Below are positions 11,050-22,100 of a DNA stretch of 64,000 bases, in pieces (position 1 is the first letter of the stretch; each line of letters opens with the position of its first letter). The stretch covers positions 224,501 to 288,500 of the forward strand of contig JAFEMH010000935.1 of assembly GCA_022495995.1 (NCBI GenBank), written 5' to 3'. Below the pieces are notes generated by a model. The model was given only the letters and a program-made list of their open reading frames with translations, had not been told where the DNA came from and ran no database searches. A program made the position numbers and the translations under genes. The DNA is from Adenophora triphylla var. japonica (taxonomy: Eukaryota > Streptophyta > Magnoliopsida > Asterales > Campanulaceae).

Positions 11050-12175
11050 ATAATCTCTTGTTTAGAAAATCTGCTGCAGTCACTACTTAAGATGTCTAGA
11101 GTGCGATAGAGCCCATCGTGTTCTCAAGGAGCCGCACGAAGGAGATTGTGGAAATCATACCTGGGGCGTAAGTTTACATACTAAAGCTCTTAGAATGGGC
11201 TATTTCTGGCCTACAATGAGAAAAGATGCCATTGACTACGCAAAGAAATGTGATTCCCGTCAACGACATGGGGACATCCTACACCAAGCCACCGAACTGC
11301 TACATCCTATCCCGTCACCATGGCCTTTTATGGTTTGGGGAATGGACATAGTAGGAAAACTTCCCATAGCACCAGGGGACGAGTATTTCTTTTGGCCATG
11401 ACAGACTACTTTTCTAAATGGGCAGAGGCAGAGGCATATGTGCAAGTTCGTGACAAAGAAGTGATATCTTTTATCAAAAGGAACATATTCAGCCGATTCG
11501 GAATTCCATCGGAGATAATTTGTGACAACGGCTCTCAATTCATCAACAGAGGACCCAAGATTTCCCGACATCTTGGGGTGTTAAGATGGTGAAATCTTCG
11601 CCTGTTCACCCTCAAGCCAATGGACAGCAGAATCTAGCAACAAAATAATAATCAAGCAACTTAAAAGAGACTAAACCAGAAGAAAGGACGTTGGGCGTAA
11701 GAGTTACCAATGGTCCTATGGGCCGACAGGACGACATCTAAGAATGCTACCGGTCAAACCCCTACTCACTTGTATTCGGAACCGAATCGTTATTCCAGCG
11801 AGGTCCTTGTACCAACGGCAAGATACAGCTTACCGACATCCGAACATAATAAAGACATCTTGATACATGACCCGGATACCGTGGACGAGCTAAGGGACAT
11901 GGCCAAAGTTCGCATGGCAACAGATCGCAAAGGGTAGCCCGATCTTACAATAAAAACGTAAGGGTTAGAAGGTTTCAAGTAGGAGACTTAGTCCTACGAA
12001 AGGCATTCCAAAATACCAAGGAGCCCAATGCAGGCAAGCTCGCCCCAAAATGGGAGGGACCCTACTTAATAGATGCACAAGCCGGAAAAGGAGCATATCG
12101 CCTTGCAACCTTGGATGGCCAAATGATACCGCGAAGTTGGAACGCCATTCATCTCAAAAGGTATTACATTTAAAT
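11050..12175 (+). pseudogene. G1 integrase remnant
   Basis: A broken zinc-binding region (around 11070-11290) precedes the catalytic core. The core shows the first Asp in VWGMDIVGKLP (about 11330-11365), DYFSKWAEAEAYVQV (11404-11450), and the second Asp in EIICDNGSQF (about 11512-11540). The Glu region after NGQQN is shifted near 11620. The C-terminal part continues to VLRKAFQNT-like pieces near 11990 and a final RYYI-type end near 12160. Integrase would insert the DNA copy; this one cannot be translated as one protein. Confidence 0.82.
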
Positions 12176-12611
12176 ATGATTTCCCATGAACTCATCTTTC
12201 CAGGTATGAATCGTCTTTCAACTCTTTACAACCTTTCTTTTCTCCTATGCATCTTTTTTATTATTTACAAGTTAAGATGTCGCTAATACACTTTGTGGAG
12301 AGATGTCAACTTTAGTTGGCGTCCGTTTTTAACGTGTTTCTATCTTATGAGGTATTGACACATTTACATGGGGACATATCGAATGCACGCAAAGAACAAC
12401 GATTTCTCCTCCGTTAGAGACTGGCCATCTCTTCTCAAGTAAAGGTACACAATCCCTTCTAAGGTTTAAAGAGTTAATTACCTCTTTCTTAAGAAGTTAG
12501 GTTACCACACCTTCGCCTGGAGCGCAAGTTATCTCACTAATTAAGGTGTGGGGTGGGCCTATATGGGTAAACTCATATAGCTTACCCATTCCCACTCGCT
12601 AGATGATTGAT

Positions 12612-12768
12612 CTTAAGTATTATTCTTATGGTTATGGCATATTCGTGTCATCTAAGTATCTACGGTTTATGGCATATACGTGTCATCTAAGTATCTACGA
12701 TTTATGACGTATACATGTCATCCTAAGTATCTATCATTTTGACATACTATCATGTCACCTTATGATCA
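12612..12768 (+). repeat. Short tandem repeats in the G1 3' region
   Basis: Three to four diverged copies of a unit of about 42 bp contain TTATGGCATATTCGTGTCAT and CTAAGTATCTACG. They lie between integrase and the antisense gene. Repeats in this position are common in Tat/Ogre elements. Confidence 0.75.
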
Positions 12769-13039
12769 TAACATACAAAAAATTATCCAAAAGAAACAAG
12801 CCTTGACGTGCTTGAAAACTATTAAACCATAACTAAAGTAAAGAAACCATAAAGTATCTGAACTACCAACAGTAAACGTGCACAAATGTTGGACCAACCC
12901 AACACATAAAGGAAATTGTCTTTGGTCCTTATGGACCCATTACATAACCAAACGAAAATAAAAATTGTTTTAAGGGATTCCACCCCAGTAACATCATCAA
13001 AATACCAAGAACAAAGTTGTTTTACCTTTTTTTTTTTTT

Positions 13040-14790
13040 TTAGGTGGCTTCTGCCGCAGGTGTTGCATTTGGGTTAACTTCTCCATCTACTGGTGCATCC
13101 TTAACGACCGCTTCATACGGGCTTGACGACACCTCGCCCTCATCCATCACTTCACCGGTCAACTTAAACAAATAGGCACACTCCCTGTTGATATCCCAAG
13201 TGTCAGCCTTCCCTTCTTGATACTCCTTCATCATTTTTATCTTGCATTGAGAAACGCTTTTGCCGCAACCATAGAACTCTTCACGTCCGTGATCTCTTTC
13301 TGATGATCCTCCTCACTCTTAGCCAAACTATTCAGTAAGTCCTTCAATGTTTGTTCTTGCTCTCCCAACGACTTGCTTTGTTGCTCCAGGGTCTTCTCAT
13401 GTACCTTCACCTTGTTTTCTAACGCTATCTTCTCCTTCCTAACCAAAGCGATGTCAGCTTTGTACTTCTTCTTTAGCATGTCAATTGCTTGCACCAACTC
13501 CTCCACAGACCCTACAGTCTGAGAAATAATAACTCAACATAAATAGATGTTTATAAAAACTTTTGCGTTAGTAAATATCCAATTAATAGTATCTTACCCC
13601 AGTCGCAAAGCTCATGCATTTTTTCTTAAAATCTCCTACTGGCATTCCATCAAAGGAATCTTCAACTTCGACTACCTCCTCTTGACTAGCCTTTCGCTTC
13701 ATTACTCTGGAACCAATACCGCACTATCATCCAAAGTTGGGGTCTTCTTAGGGGCGGGCGGAGGCTTCATCTCTATCTTCACAAAGAGAGCCTGTAAACA
13801 TGGCTTCAATTTCATCGAGGTCAAAGTCCGATCCCGAGATGACTGGTTTGGAAACTACATTGACATATGAAGGACTCGTCAATAAGTATAGTGCATCGCT
13901 TGACAAACTAAACCGAGAGGATAACACACTTACCTGTGGACATAATAACGGAGGTGGAGGCCTTTAGTTCTTCCGGACAAGTCAAAGATGCCTCCAATAA
14001 GCCCTTAGGAGATCTTTTGTCCGGAGAGAGCCTCGAAAATTCTTCAACCTTGGTTAGAGTGTCTTCAACAAAGTGAACAGCTTCTCCCTACCAATATCTC
14101 GCATAAAAGCAAGAACAATTACAATTCAGCTTTGTCTCAAGAAAAGGAAGTCACAAAAGTGAGAATTTAAGTACCTCCCTTGTTCCACTCGCTTGAAATC
14201 CCATTTCCTTCTCCAATAGATGCCCTATCAACAAAGAAAAATCTATTTTTCCATCCCCTATCACTAGATGATGTGGTGCTCATTAGGGAACTCCTACCTG
14301 ATTTCTTCCTAAAAAGATATCTTTTGGAACCAAAGAGTTGAAGATCGTACGAATATGCAATTTCATGGAGCCCTAGGTTTAATCCGTTCTCTCGGTTCAC
14401 TTTAATGACAAAGGCAAAGACTCGCCAAGCCATCGACATCAATTGAGCATAAGCGAGTTGGGTCTTTTGGAAGAACTCAGAAACCAATAAAGGAAAAGGG
14501 TAGCTAAACCCTAGAAGAAAGGGATACTCGAAGAAACAGATCCATTTGCGAGAAACATAATCAGACCTAAGCTTTACGGAAAAAGGATGAAAAATTGTAC
14601 CATTTGGGAAGTAGCATTGTCGTTTAATGGACTCTATTTGGGAATCACTGAACAAGCAGGTCTCTTCGTCTGGTTTTGCAAGAAGGTTTTCGCAAACGAA
14701 ATCATCGAGACTAATTTCTTTGGAGCTTTGTGGGGTTGGGACATTCTTAGATTTGGTCGAGGACCACCTGATCCTACCCATGATTGACAA
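13040..14790 (-). pseudogene. G1 antisense multi-exon gene (Transposase_28 / gypsy-type protein-like, PF04195)
   Basis: Opposite to gag-pol, exon 1 (14790-14175) codes about 205 residues starting MSIMGRIRWSS. It includes WICFFEYPFLLGFSYPFP and AYAQLMSMAWRVFAFVIKVN, which resemble the conserved core of the putative gypsy-type transposon protein domain found beside plant Tat elements. It ends at a GT donor (14174); a 76-bp intron with an AG end leads to exon 2 (14098-13934), which ends at CACAG|GTAAGTG. Later segments include a coiled-coil-like, Lys/Glu-rich stretch (13506-13237: EELVQAIDMLKKKY, KVHEKTLEQQSKS) and an acidic tail to 13040. One-base shifts near 14050 and 13236 break it. Its role in the element is unknown. 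Confidence 0.65.
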
Positions 14791-15104
14791 AGAAAAGAAA
14801 AAAGATAAACAATGGAGGAAGATGAAAAGTGGAGAAATGTTACCTTGAAAGATGAACGGCGCCGTAACAGGGGTGAAAGAGAAGCTTGGAGAAGTTTATT
14901 TATCCAAGCAGTTATTAAAAAGAAAGAGGATTCTTTTTCAAAAAAAGTTACTTTTCCAAACGCTTCTCCCCAACCGTCCATTTCAACGCCACGTCTTTCA
15001 AAAACGTCCCATCAAACAGAGCGACAGTTGAACCATTAATACAAAAGAGAAAAATATTTTGCCTCTTCAGTTGCCAACATAGTCAAATATTTTTGGGGAC
15101 AAAC

Positions 15105-15709
15105 TGTTGTGGGCATTTTTCAACATGGCAACATCTTCAATTGATCCTGCATATCGAGATGTCATTACACTGTAAGTATTGTTTTAATATTTACTTGTTC
15201 AATATTTCCTAATATTTTTATTCTTATCTTTCAGTAATTAAGAGAGAAATGCGGAACAATCTTCAAGCACGTTCAACAGACCTTCAAACGGCTAGGGCGA
15301 CTTGGTCTCACGATGGTTGAAGTGATAAACCAAAATGCCGAGATTGTAAGAACCATATTTGACTCTTTCATATTTACTTGTATTTAAGGGGAAATGGAGA
15401 CGGAAAAACACACTAACGCTCATACGCACACACTCAACACACAAAGCTCTTGTAATCCTCTCCATTGTCTTCCAAAGTTGTATTCTTGATCATTATAGTG
15501 AAACTTTTAAGGTTGGAGACCTAACTCCCGGGGTTTTTTCCAAAGAGGTTATCACCTCCAAGGTTTTCCTCGTTAACAAACCGTGGTGTCATTATCTCTT
15601 TTTCATGCTTTTGTTCCATATAATCGAATTCCACAGTTCCCTCCTTATTATTCAATCCACACACTAAACTTAGTTAAGATTCTACTTTATTGTTTTTTCT
15701 ACCAAAACA
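15105..15709 (+). repeat. G1 3' LTR
   Basis: A 605-bp copy of the 5' LTR with two substitutions. It is preceded by TTTTTGGGGAC, the likely polypurine-type priming tract for plus-strand synthesis, and followed directly by the GAAAT duplication. Confidence 0.95.
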
Positions 15710-16010
15710 GAAATATTATTTTTTCCATCTCATATAAATACTTTAAAAAATATACTTCTATCATTTTTTGGATAAAAAATGTAGTATTATTTTTTGGTTA
15801 TTCATTTTGAGTCGAAAGTAATATTTATATTTGAAATGAAGAATATAATTTTTTATAGAAGTATATTTTTTTAAGTATTTATATGAGATGAAAAAAATAA
15901 TATTTCTATATAGTTTTCTTTATAAATAATTATTATTTTGTAATCTAAAGTGAGACAACGTTTGTACCTTTGGTTTGGTTTGGTTTCGAAGTGGCCTGCT
16001 GACCGAGAAT

Positions 16011-16175
16011 GAGGGGTGACCATGGTCGGTTGACTGAATTTGTTCGGTCCATGATTGCTCCAACCCATTGATTTTTTTTTTTTTTTGCATCAAGGGGCGA
16101 CCATGGTCGGTTGACCGAATTTGTTCGGTCCATGGTTGCTCCAACCGATTGATTTTTTTTTTTTTTTGCATCATC
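16011..16175. repeat. Tandem duplication inside the right fold-back arm
   Basis: Two adjacent copies of an approximately 82-bp unit contain GACCATGGTCGGTTGA, TTTGTTCGGTCCATG and a long T run ending in TTGCATCA. The left arm has only one copy, near 5712-5790, so the duplication arose after the arms formed. Only a few substitutions separate the copies. Confidence 0.8.
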
Positions 16176-16572
16176 CGATTGATGGCTGTCAAAGACTCAA
16201 AGTGACAGCTTTTCTAACATTTTGATTTTATAAAAAAAAAAATTATTGCAGCCGTTTTAAAAATTGGCTTTTGCCTTCTTTTTAAAATCAAACATTAATA
16301 TTTCTTTCGTATTAAAATTAATATTCATTTTTAAAAAGTTCAATCGTTCCGAAAAAAAAACATAACAAATAAAAAACAAATTTTTTTTTGAAAAACACGG
16401 TTCAAACCGGTCCTTCTACCGATGATAATGAAGTAGATGAAACCGGTGACATCACCACTAATGTGGCATCGGTAGATCCTAAGATCCTAATTTAGGATCT
16501 ACCGATGCCACATTAGTGGTGATGTCACCAGTTTCATCTACTTCATTATCATCGGTAGAAGGACCGGTTACA

Positions 16573-17794
16573 TTATGAGATATTTTCATTATTATTTTTT
16601 TTCTTTTCCCTCCAATCGACCGACGATACAATGCTTCTTTCCTCTGTTGCGTTAAAATACAATTTGTTTATTTGGTTGGGTGGACTATTGATTATAATCA
16701 TCAATCTTTTCTACTTTTCCTTCCTTACTCCTTTCATACGCATATAAAAATTATAAAGATTTAAAAAAATAAATTTGTAAATTAGAAGTAAAATGTGAGA
16801 TTTTTTTTGGATTTAATTTCATTTTAAAATTATAAATTCCAAAATAACTCACACACCCAAATAGGTTGAGCAAGCCGACAGGTCACACAATAGGTCACAT
16901 GCAATAGGTCACACAATAAGTTATGAAAAAAGGTAACACAACAGGTCATCTTCTCTACCAATGACATCATCGATCATACTTCTCTAGTAACCAATAGGTC
17001 ACACCCATCGGTTGAGCCGTGACATAACCATTACCGATACCCCTTAATTTACCCATATTCGGCCCTGTGTCCAAATCAAACGAAAATAACCTCTATTTAT
17101 AGAAAAAAAAAAATATGAGTTTTGGTGTAATAAAAATTAATTAATTAATTTATTATAAATTAATTTAGGCAAAGGAATCGGATAAAAAAAATCTGAAATT
17201 CAACCAGCCAATAGTAGGACGCCACGTGTCCCAATTTAAAAAAAAAAAAAAGGAAATTCCCCTGCATACACGCGTCTCTGTCTGTGCGTATATTGCATGG
17301 GCCATTTTTCTCCCAGTCACAACCTGCCACGTGTAATTTGCGTAGCATATCTTCAATTATGCCATGGAAGGAAATGACTAAAATATCCCTGAAATTTTAA
17401 CAAAAATTTTGACGCTATTACTGTTCGTTGAATGACCTGCTTTAATGTATAGATAGATTTATTTATTTGGTTACCTTCAAAATTGCTGTCAATTTTCTCC
17501 AACCTAAATGTGCGTTATACTAAAAACCCATTTTTTCTATTGCTTAAGAAAAAAAAATTATGAGATTTTTGACAATTTTTATAGTATGCTATAGTAATTA
17601 TTTATCGTGTTCCCAAAATATTAATCTCATTAAATCAAAGCGAATGAAAAACTTAACTTATTCACACTTTACCTGCGCATGAAAAAGTTTAACGCGGAAA
17701 AGTGTGAATAATACAGTTTTTCATCAATCGTAAGTTAACTGGCTAGTTTTTTTTTTCTTTTGCCAAAGTGAATATTTTCTACAATATATAGTAG
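16573..17794. other. Intergenic AT-rich region, no gene
   Basis: No coding region is supported. There are short repeats of AGGTCACACAATAGGTCAC (about 16880-16950), AT-rich DNA, and two G-box motifs listed separately. The 7-bp and longer A/T runs make short ORFs here meaningless. Confidence 0.6.
17221..17335 (+). promoter_or_regulatory. Two G-box/ABRE-type motifs
   Basis: GCCACGTGTC at 17221-17230 and GCCACGTGTA at 17326-17335 both contain the CACGTG core bound by plant bZIP and bHLH factors. They lie about 0.9-1 kb upstream of the DnaJ start codon at 18206. They may be old promoter sites of that gene or chance; if the DnaJ piece was brought in by a transposon they are outside it. Confidence 0.4.
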
Positions 17795-18401
17795 GGATAT
17801 GATTAAATACAGGAAATAAAAAATACAGGAAATCAACAAAATTACCAAAATATCCATTTATATAATTTATTTTTTTTCATTTCATATTCAAACATTTCCT
17901 GGGTTTGCTCTCCAGCGAAGAGAAGAATGTTAAATCTCTCTTCCATCAAGAACAAGCCCTAATTCCAATTAATTAAACACCAATTCAAATCAGTCCATCC
18001 ATCCGCAAATTGAATTCACCAAACCCAGTTTCCACTTTTCATTTGTCTATTTGGGGGTTCATTTATCAATTCCTGACTTGTAACCCCAATTGGTGCAAGA
18101 AGACAGTTTCCTGTTAATCTGTAAGATTTTTTTTTGTTAATTCGTCTTTGATTACTTAGTTTTGTGTTTGTACTTCATTTCTTTGATTTTGGGTGGGATT
18201 TAGAGATGGACGGAAACAAAGACGAGGCTTTGAAATGTTTGAAGATCGGCAAAGACGCCATCGAATCAGGTGATCGTAATCGTGCAGTGAAATTCATCTC
18301 GAAAGCTCGTCGTCTCGATCCGTCTCTCCCCGTCGGCAAGGGCAGGGTTGAAATTTTTCGTTCCCTGTATTTTTTGTTCCCTGCATTTAGTATTTACCAT
18401 G
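17795..18401 (+). mobile_element. Candidate gene-capturing (Pack-type) element carrying a DnaJ 5' fragment
   Basis: A left sequence around 17801-17850 (GATTAAATACAGG, then AAAAAATACAGG) and the reverse complement of 18345-18400 (ACTAAATGCAGGG, then AAAAAATACAGGG) form an imperfect inverted repeat of about 45 bp. They enclose the DnaJ leader, its intron and its first 47 codons. TAGTAG occurs just outside both ends (17789-17794 and 18402-18407) and could be a target duplication. The evidence is suggestive only; a MITE inserted at the truncation point would also explain the right arm, since another AAAATACAGGGA lies at 18446-18457. Confidence 0.4.
18206..18348 (+). pseudogene. 5' fragment of a DnaJ/Hsp40 co-chaperone gene
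   Basis: From the ATG at 18206 the protein reads MDGNKDEALKCLKIGKDAIE and continues with about 27 residues ending RRLDPSLPV. This N-terminal helix-turn-helix is typical of plant DnaJ proteins of the Djb12/14-like, membrane-associated type, in which the J domain follows about 50-70 residues later. No J domain (HPD motif) occurs downstream, so the gene is cut at about residue 48 and the frame continues as unrelated AT-rich sequence to 18433. Upstream, a spliced 5' UTR is visible: donor CT|GTAAGA near 18120 and acceptor GATTTAG at 18203. It cannot make a working co-chaperone. Confidence 0.75.
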
Positions 18402-18407
18402 TAGTAG

Positions 18408-19159
18408 TTTTAATAAAAGAAATTAAAATATAATGGTTAAAGAATCAAAATACAGGGATGAGAATAAACTTATTCTTAGCTTTTTAATGTTGAGTTTGAG
18501 ATGTGTGTGAAAAAAAATGAGTAAATTGACCTTTATACAGTGACAACACAGGTTGGATTTTTTTTTTTCAATAAAAAGTTGATATTTCTTAATATTTATG
18601 TAGAGAGAGAGAGAAATTAACTTTCTTGTGAATTAAATTACATTTTGAGAGGGAAAAAAACCCGAAATTAATAAGATGGAGAATATACATGAATACCCTT
18701 AACTATTGACAAAGAACTCTATCTCAATAATCGACATTCGATATTCCTTTCGATACGAGAGGTAAGGAGTTCGAATTTCATCAACTGCAATTTCGAGAAC
18801 TTTGAAGTGCACACTTTTATAATAGATAAAATACTTTATCTAATAAAAAACCCAATTTTCTTTTAAAAAATAACCTTGGCTATCTCATTATGTTAAACAT
18901 GATGATTCCCCACCAATACTAACAACAATTAACGCAGCAAAAGGTAAAAGAAAAAGATACTACTGCTACTACTAAGACTACCATAGATTCCTAAACCAAC
19001 AACAAAGTAACGAACACTTAACCAAATCACTCTTACTAATAAACAAAAGGGTAACCAAAGTCTTTTTCTAACCTTACTTTGTACCAAAACAATGTCTTCT
19101 ACATTTTGCATAGAGCTACAACATTAGGATCACTGGCAAGAACAAAAAAATGGATTTGG
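18408..19159. other. No gene; includes the likely 3' UTR of the X8 gene
   Basis: AT-rich DNA with A/T runs and no coding signal. The right part (roughly 18900-19159) lies directly downstream of the minus-strand X8 gene stop codon and is expected to hold its 3' untranslated region and polyadenylation signals, though none stands out. Confidence 0.5.
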
Positions 19160-22100
19160 CTAGCTTCCAAGGTACAAAAGCAAAAGAATTCCCGTAAACG
19201 CCCCACAAACAAAGCTCGATATATTCTTTGATAGTCCAGCTGAAGATTTAATAGATCTGCCAACAAAAGTGTATGCATTATGCAAATTTTGTTCAAGTGT
19301 TTTTATAAACAAAAGTAGGACTAGTATTTGATAAGTGAACATACCCTGGTCCGGCATATGAACATTTCCCATAACCTGTTAATACGCAACTATATATCAA
19401 AATCAACAACTACAGTACTATATTTGTAGATAGAAATCCAAGAAAAAAGGTTCAACAGAATGACATATTAAATTTGAATTGAATCCCAAGTGTTTGATCA
19501 ATCTTCTCTTCATAATCACTTCCCTCTTGATGTCCTTAACTGATATATGGACCGACAATTTTAATAGTAAAACTGACACTGACACAGTTCCTCCAAAATT
19601 GATTAAAATACTCAAAGCAAGAGTGATACTCACTTGGGTCTCGTTTAACTAAGGTAGCCGTTCCCCCAAAATTGCAAGCGACATCAGAATTCCCATTTTG
19701 TTGGTAGTAATTATTGAAAGCGTAAGACGCATGGGAGACAAGCGTGTCGGGATGGAAACATGGACCGTCAGATTGTATCGGACGGCAATCAGCCATTCCC
19801 AAACCACAAGCCCAGTCCAAGGCTTGCTGCAGATCGAGTTGAGAGACTCCTGGTAAAGCCACACACCAAGTTATGCCATCAATGAATGTCATGTTGCCTT
19901 CTGGTGGTGATAGTGTTGGCACTGGCAATGCTGCCGCCTCGGACTTTCCTTGCACTGCTGCCTTTGCTATTACAACTGCATGATGAAACATTCCACAAAA
20001 TCCCACATTTCAGCTATAACTATATACTTATGTTAAATGAATATTCTACTCCTAAATCTTTTAAAGTGTCTAATGTAGTACTCTTTTCGTCCCATTTAAA
20101 ATTGTAAAATTTATCATTTTAGGTGTCTCAGTTAAAATTGTAAATGCCCAAAATGAAAAGATTTTTATTTTATATTTTTTACTCAATGAGACGCACTTGA
20201 TCAACTACTAACCTACTTAATATATATTCCTGACCCCATTAAAATTCTCTATCCCACTATCTATACTCACAATAGCTTAATAATGTATTCTTCTCCTAAA
20301 ATATTAGTTTCTAACAATATTTTTTTAGTTTCAAATGGAAAGGAGGGAATATTTAGCTATACATTGAGGAGATGTGGGGATGAAATAGCCATTTCATATA
20401 AATAAATAAAATAAAAAAAGGAGAAAAGTGAGATGAAAGTAAAACTCGAGAGAGGGGAGACTAAGACCAAGTCCAATAGGTCAACTACCAAAAACATTCA
20501 ACTACCCTAATATCACGACACTTCATCTTCTCTCTCCATCCACTTAATCATTCAATTACTTTCTCAACTACACCCCCCACAATAAGCTAGTTTAGTTTAA
20601 AATTCAACTCCTCCCAACTCATCATTTTATACCCCACCACTTTTTATTTTATTTACAATATTTAATTTTATAATTAAAAAATTAATAAAAATAATAATAA
20701 TTTATTATTAAAAAATAAATTATTAATATTTTTATTTATAAATTCGAATTTTTTTTTAATTTTTTTAATTCGAGATTTTATTTAATTTTTTTAATTCGAG
20801 ATTTTTTTTTAATTTTTTTTAATTCACACTTAAGTAATTTTTTTTCGAAGCAATTAAATAAATACGAGAATATTTTAATTTTAATAAAAATAAGAAAAGT
20901 TACAATAAACTTAGCTCGTTCCACAAACGATGAAAAAAAAAGCATACGATACATAGACTCGACTCACGGTACAATAAAATTTAAAAATCACTGATTTGCG
21001 AACTTTGCCCATATGTGTTTGACTAGATCGTTCTGCAATTGTTTATGAGCCCTTTGATCACGCAAATCCGATCTAGTACGTACATGATTTTCAAACGCCG
21101 GTAATACCTCGGCCGAGAATGGTTGTTGTGTACTAGACCCACTTGCCTCGGACTGATCCTGAAAGTTAAGCCAATTTTGAGAATACGTATCACGTTCATC
21201 CTCAACGATCATATTATGTAATATAATACATGCTCTCATGATCATAGCCAAGTCCTCTATCTGCCACATTCGAAGCCGGGATCTCGAATGATTTTAAATC
21301 GAGCTTGGAGCATTCCAAATGCCCGTTCTATATCCTTCCGATTTGCCTCCTGATATTTTGCAAATAACTTGTCTTCTTCACTTTGAGGAAGTTTAACGGA
21401 TTTGACGAAGGTCGGATAAGAGGGGTAGATACCGTCAGCAAGCATAATATGTCATATTATACCGACGTTCATTCACAAAGAAATTGACTCGTGGAGTATT
21501 TTCTGCTTCAAGATCATCGAAAACTGGCGATCGGTCCAGAACATTTATATCGTTTAATGTTTCCGACATCCAAAAAAGGCATGCCAGATCCATAAATCAT
21601 GACTTGCAACGGCTTCAAGAATAACCGTAGTGGTTCCCTTTATCACCTCTAGTAAATTGACCTTCCCAACCAAGAAGACAATTTTTCCACTCCCAGCCGC
21701 ATTTGCAATCAATACTCTCGATCATCCCCGGGAACCCCGCTTCTCACCGACCTCAAGTATTCTTTGCGTGTCGCCTGCTTTGGGGCTCTCAAGTACTCTT
21801 ACTCGCATAATTGAATGACCCCCTCGTGCAGAATCTCCGTAATGCCTCAAACGCCGTAGTTTTCCCTATTTTAATGTATTCATCAATAGAATCGGCGGAC
21901 ATACCATATGCTAACAATCGCATACGGTGCGGTACATTTTGTTAATGGAGATAGGCCTTCTCTGCCGGAACAATCGGATCGTTGTGTGAAGTACTTGTCA
22001 TGGCTTGAAAGATCCTCGACGATGCGGAGGAATACATGTTTCTGCATCCTATATCGGCGTCGAAAATAATCTTTATACAGAGCATTTTCGGAAAAGTAGT

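Larger units (their letters stand above)
5900..15709 (+). mobile_element. G1: Tat-clade Ty3/gypsy LTR retrotransposon (9.8 kb), complete ends, decayed coding
   Basis: Two 605-bp LTRs starting TGTTGTGGGC and ending CCAAAACA flank 8.6 kb. Perfect 5-bp target duplications, GAAAT, lie at 5895-5899 and 15710-15714. Internally the order is gag, protease, RT, RNase H, a second RNase H domain and integrase, then a 3' region with an antisense gene. The second RNase H and the antisense ORF after integrase are typical of the Tat clade (Retand/Ogre relatives). The LTRs differ at only two positions, yet the coding regions carry many frameshifts and stops. Confidence 0.95.
5399..16572. mobile_element. Fold-back / long-terminal-inverted-repeat element, split by element G1
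   Basis: With G1 (5900-15709) and one GAAAT copy removed, the left arm (5399-5899 plus about 15710-15763) is the reverse complement of the right arm (about 15850-16490) with minor changes. Landmarks present in both arms include the block with GATGCCACATTAGTGGTGAT, a block with GAAGGCAAAAGCCA, one with GACCATGG next to an A/T run, and TATATAGTTTTC near the centre. The loop is roughly 15765-15848. The right arm is longer mainly because of a duplicated 82-bp unit. A third copy of the outermost 80 bp, in left-arm orientation, is at 16488-16572. No transposase ORF is present, so it must be moved by enzymes in trans. The family (fold-back, Mutator-type or other) is not decided. Confidence 0.75.

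Noticed and set aside
18349..19159. Further DnaJ exons after 18349
   Set aside because: No J-domain HPD motif or C-terminal DnaJ sequence was found in any frame up to the X8 gene; the fragment is truncated.
19886..20107. Plus-strand ORF over X8 exon 2
   Set aside because: The opposite strand carries the conserved X8 cysteine pattern and splice sites; this ORF is its mirror.
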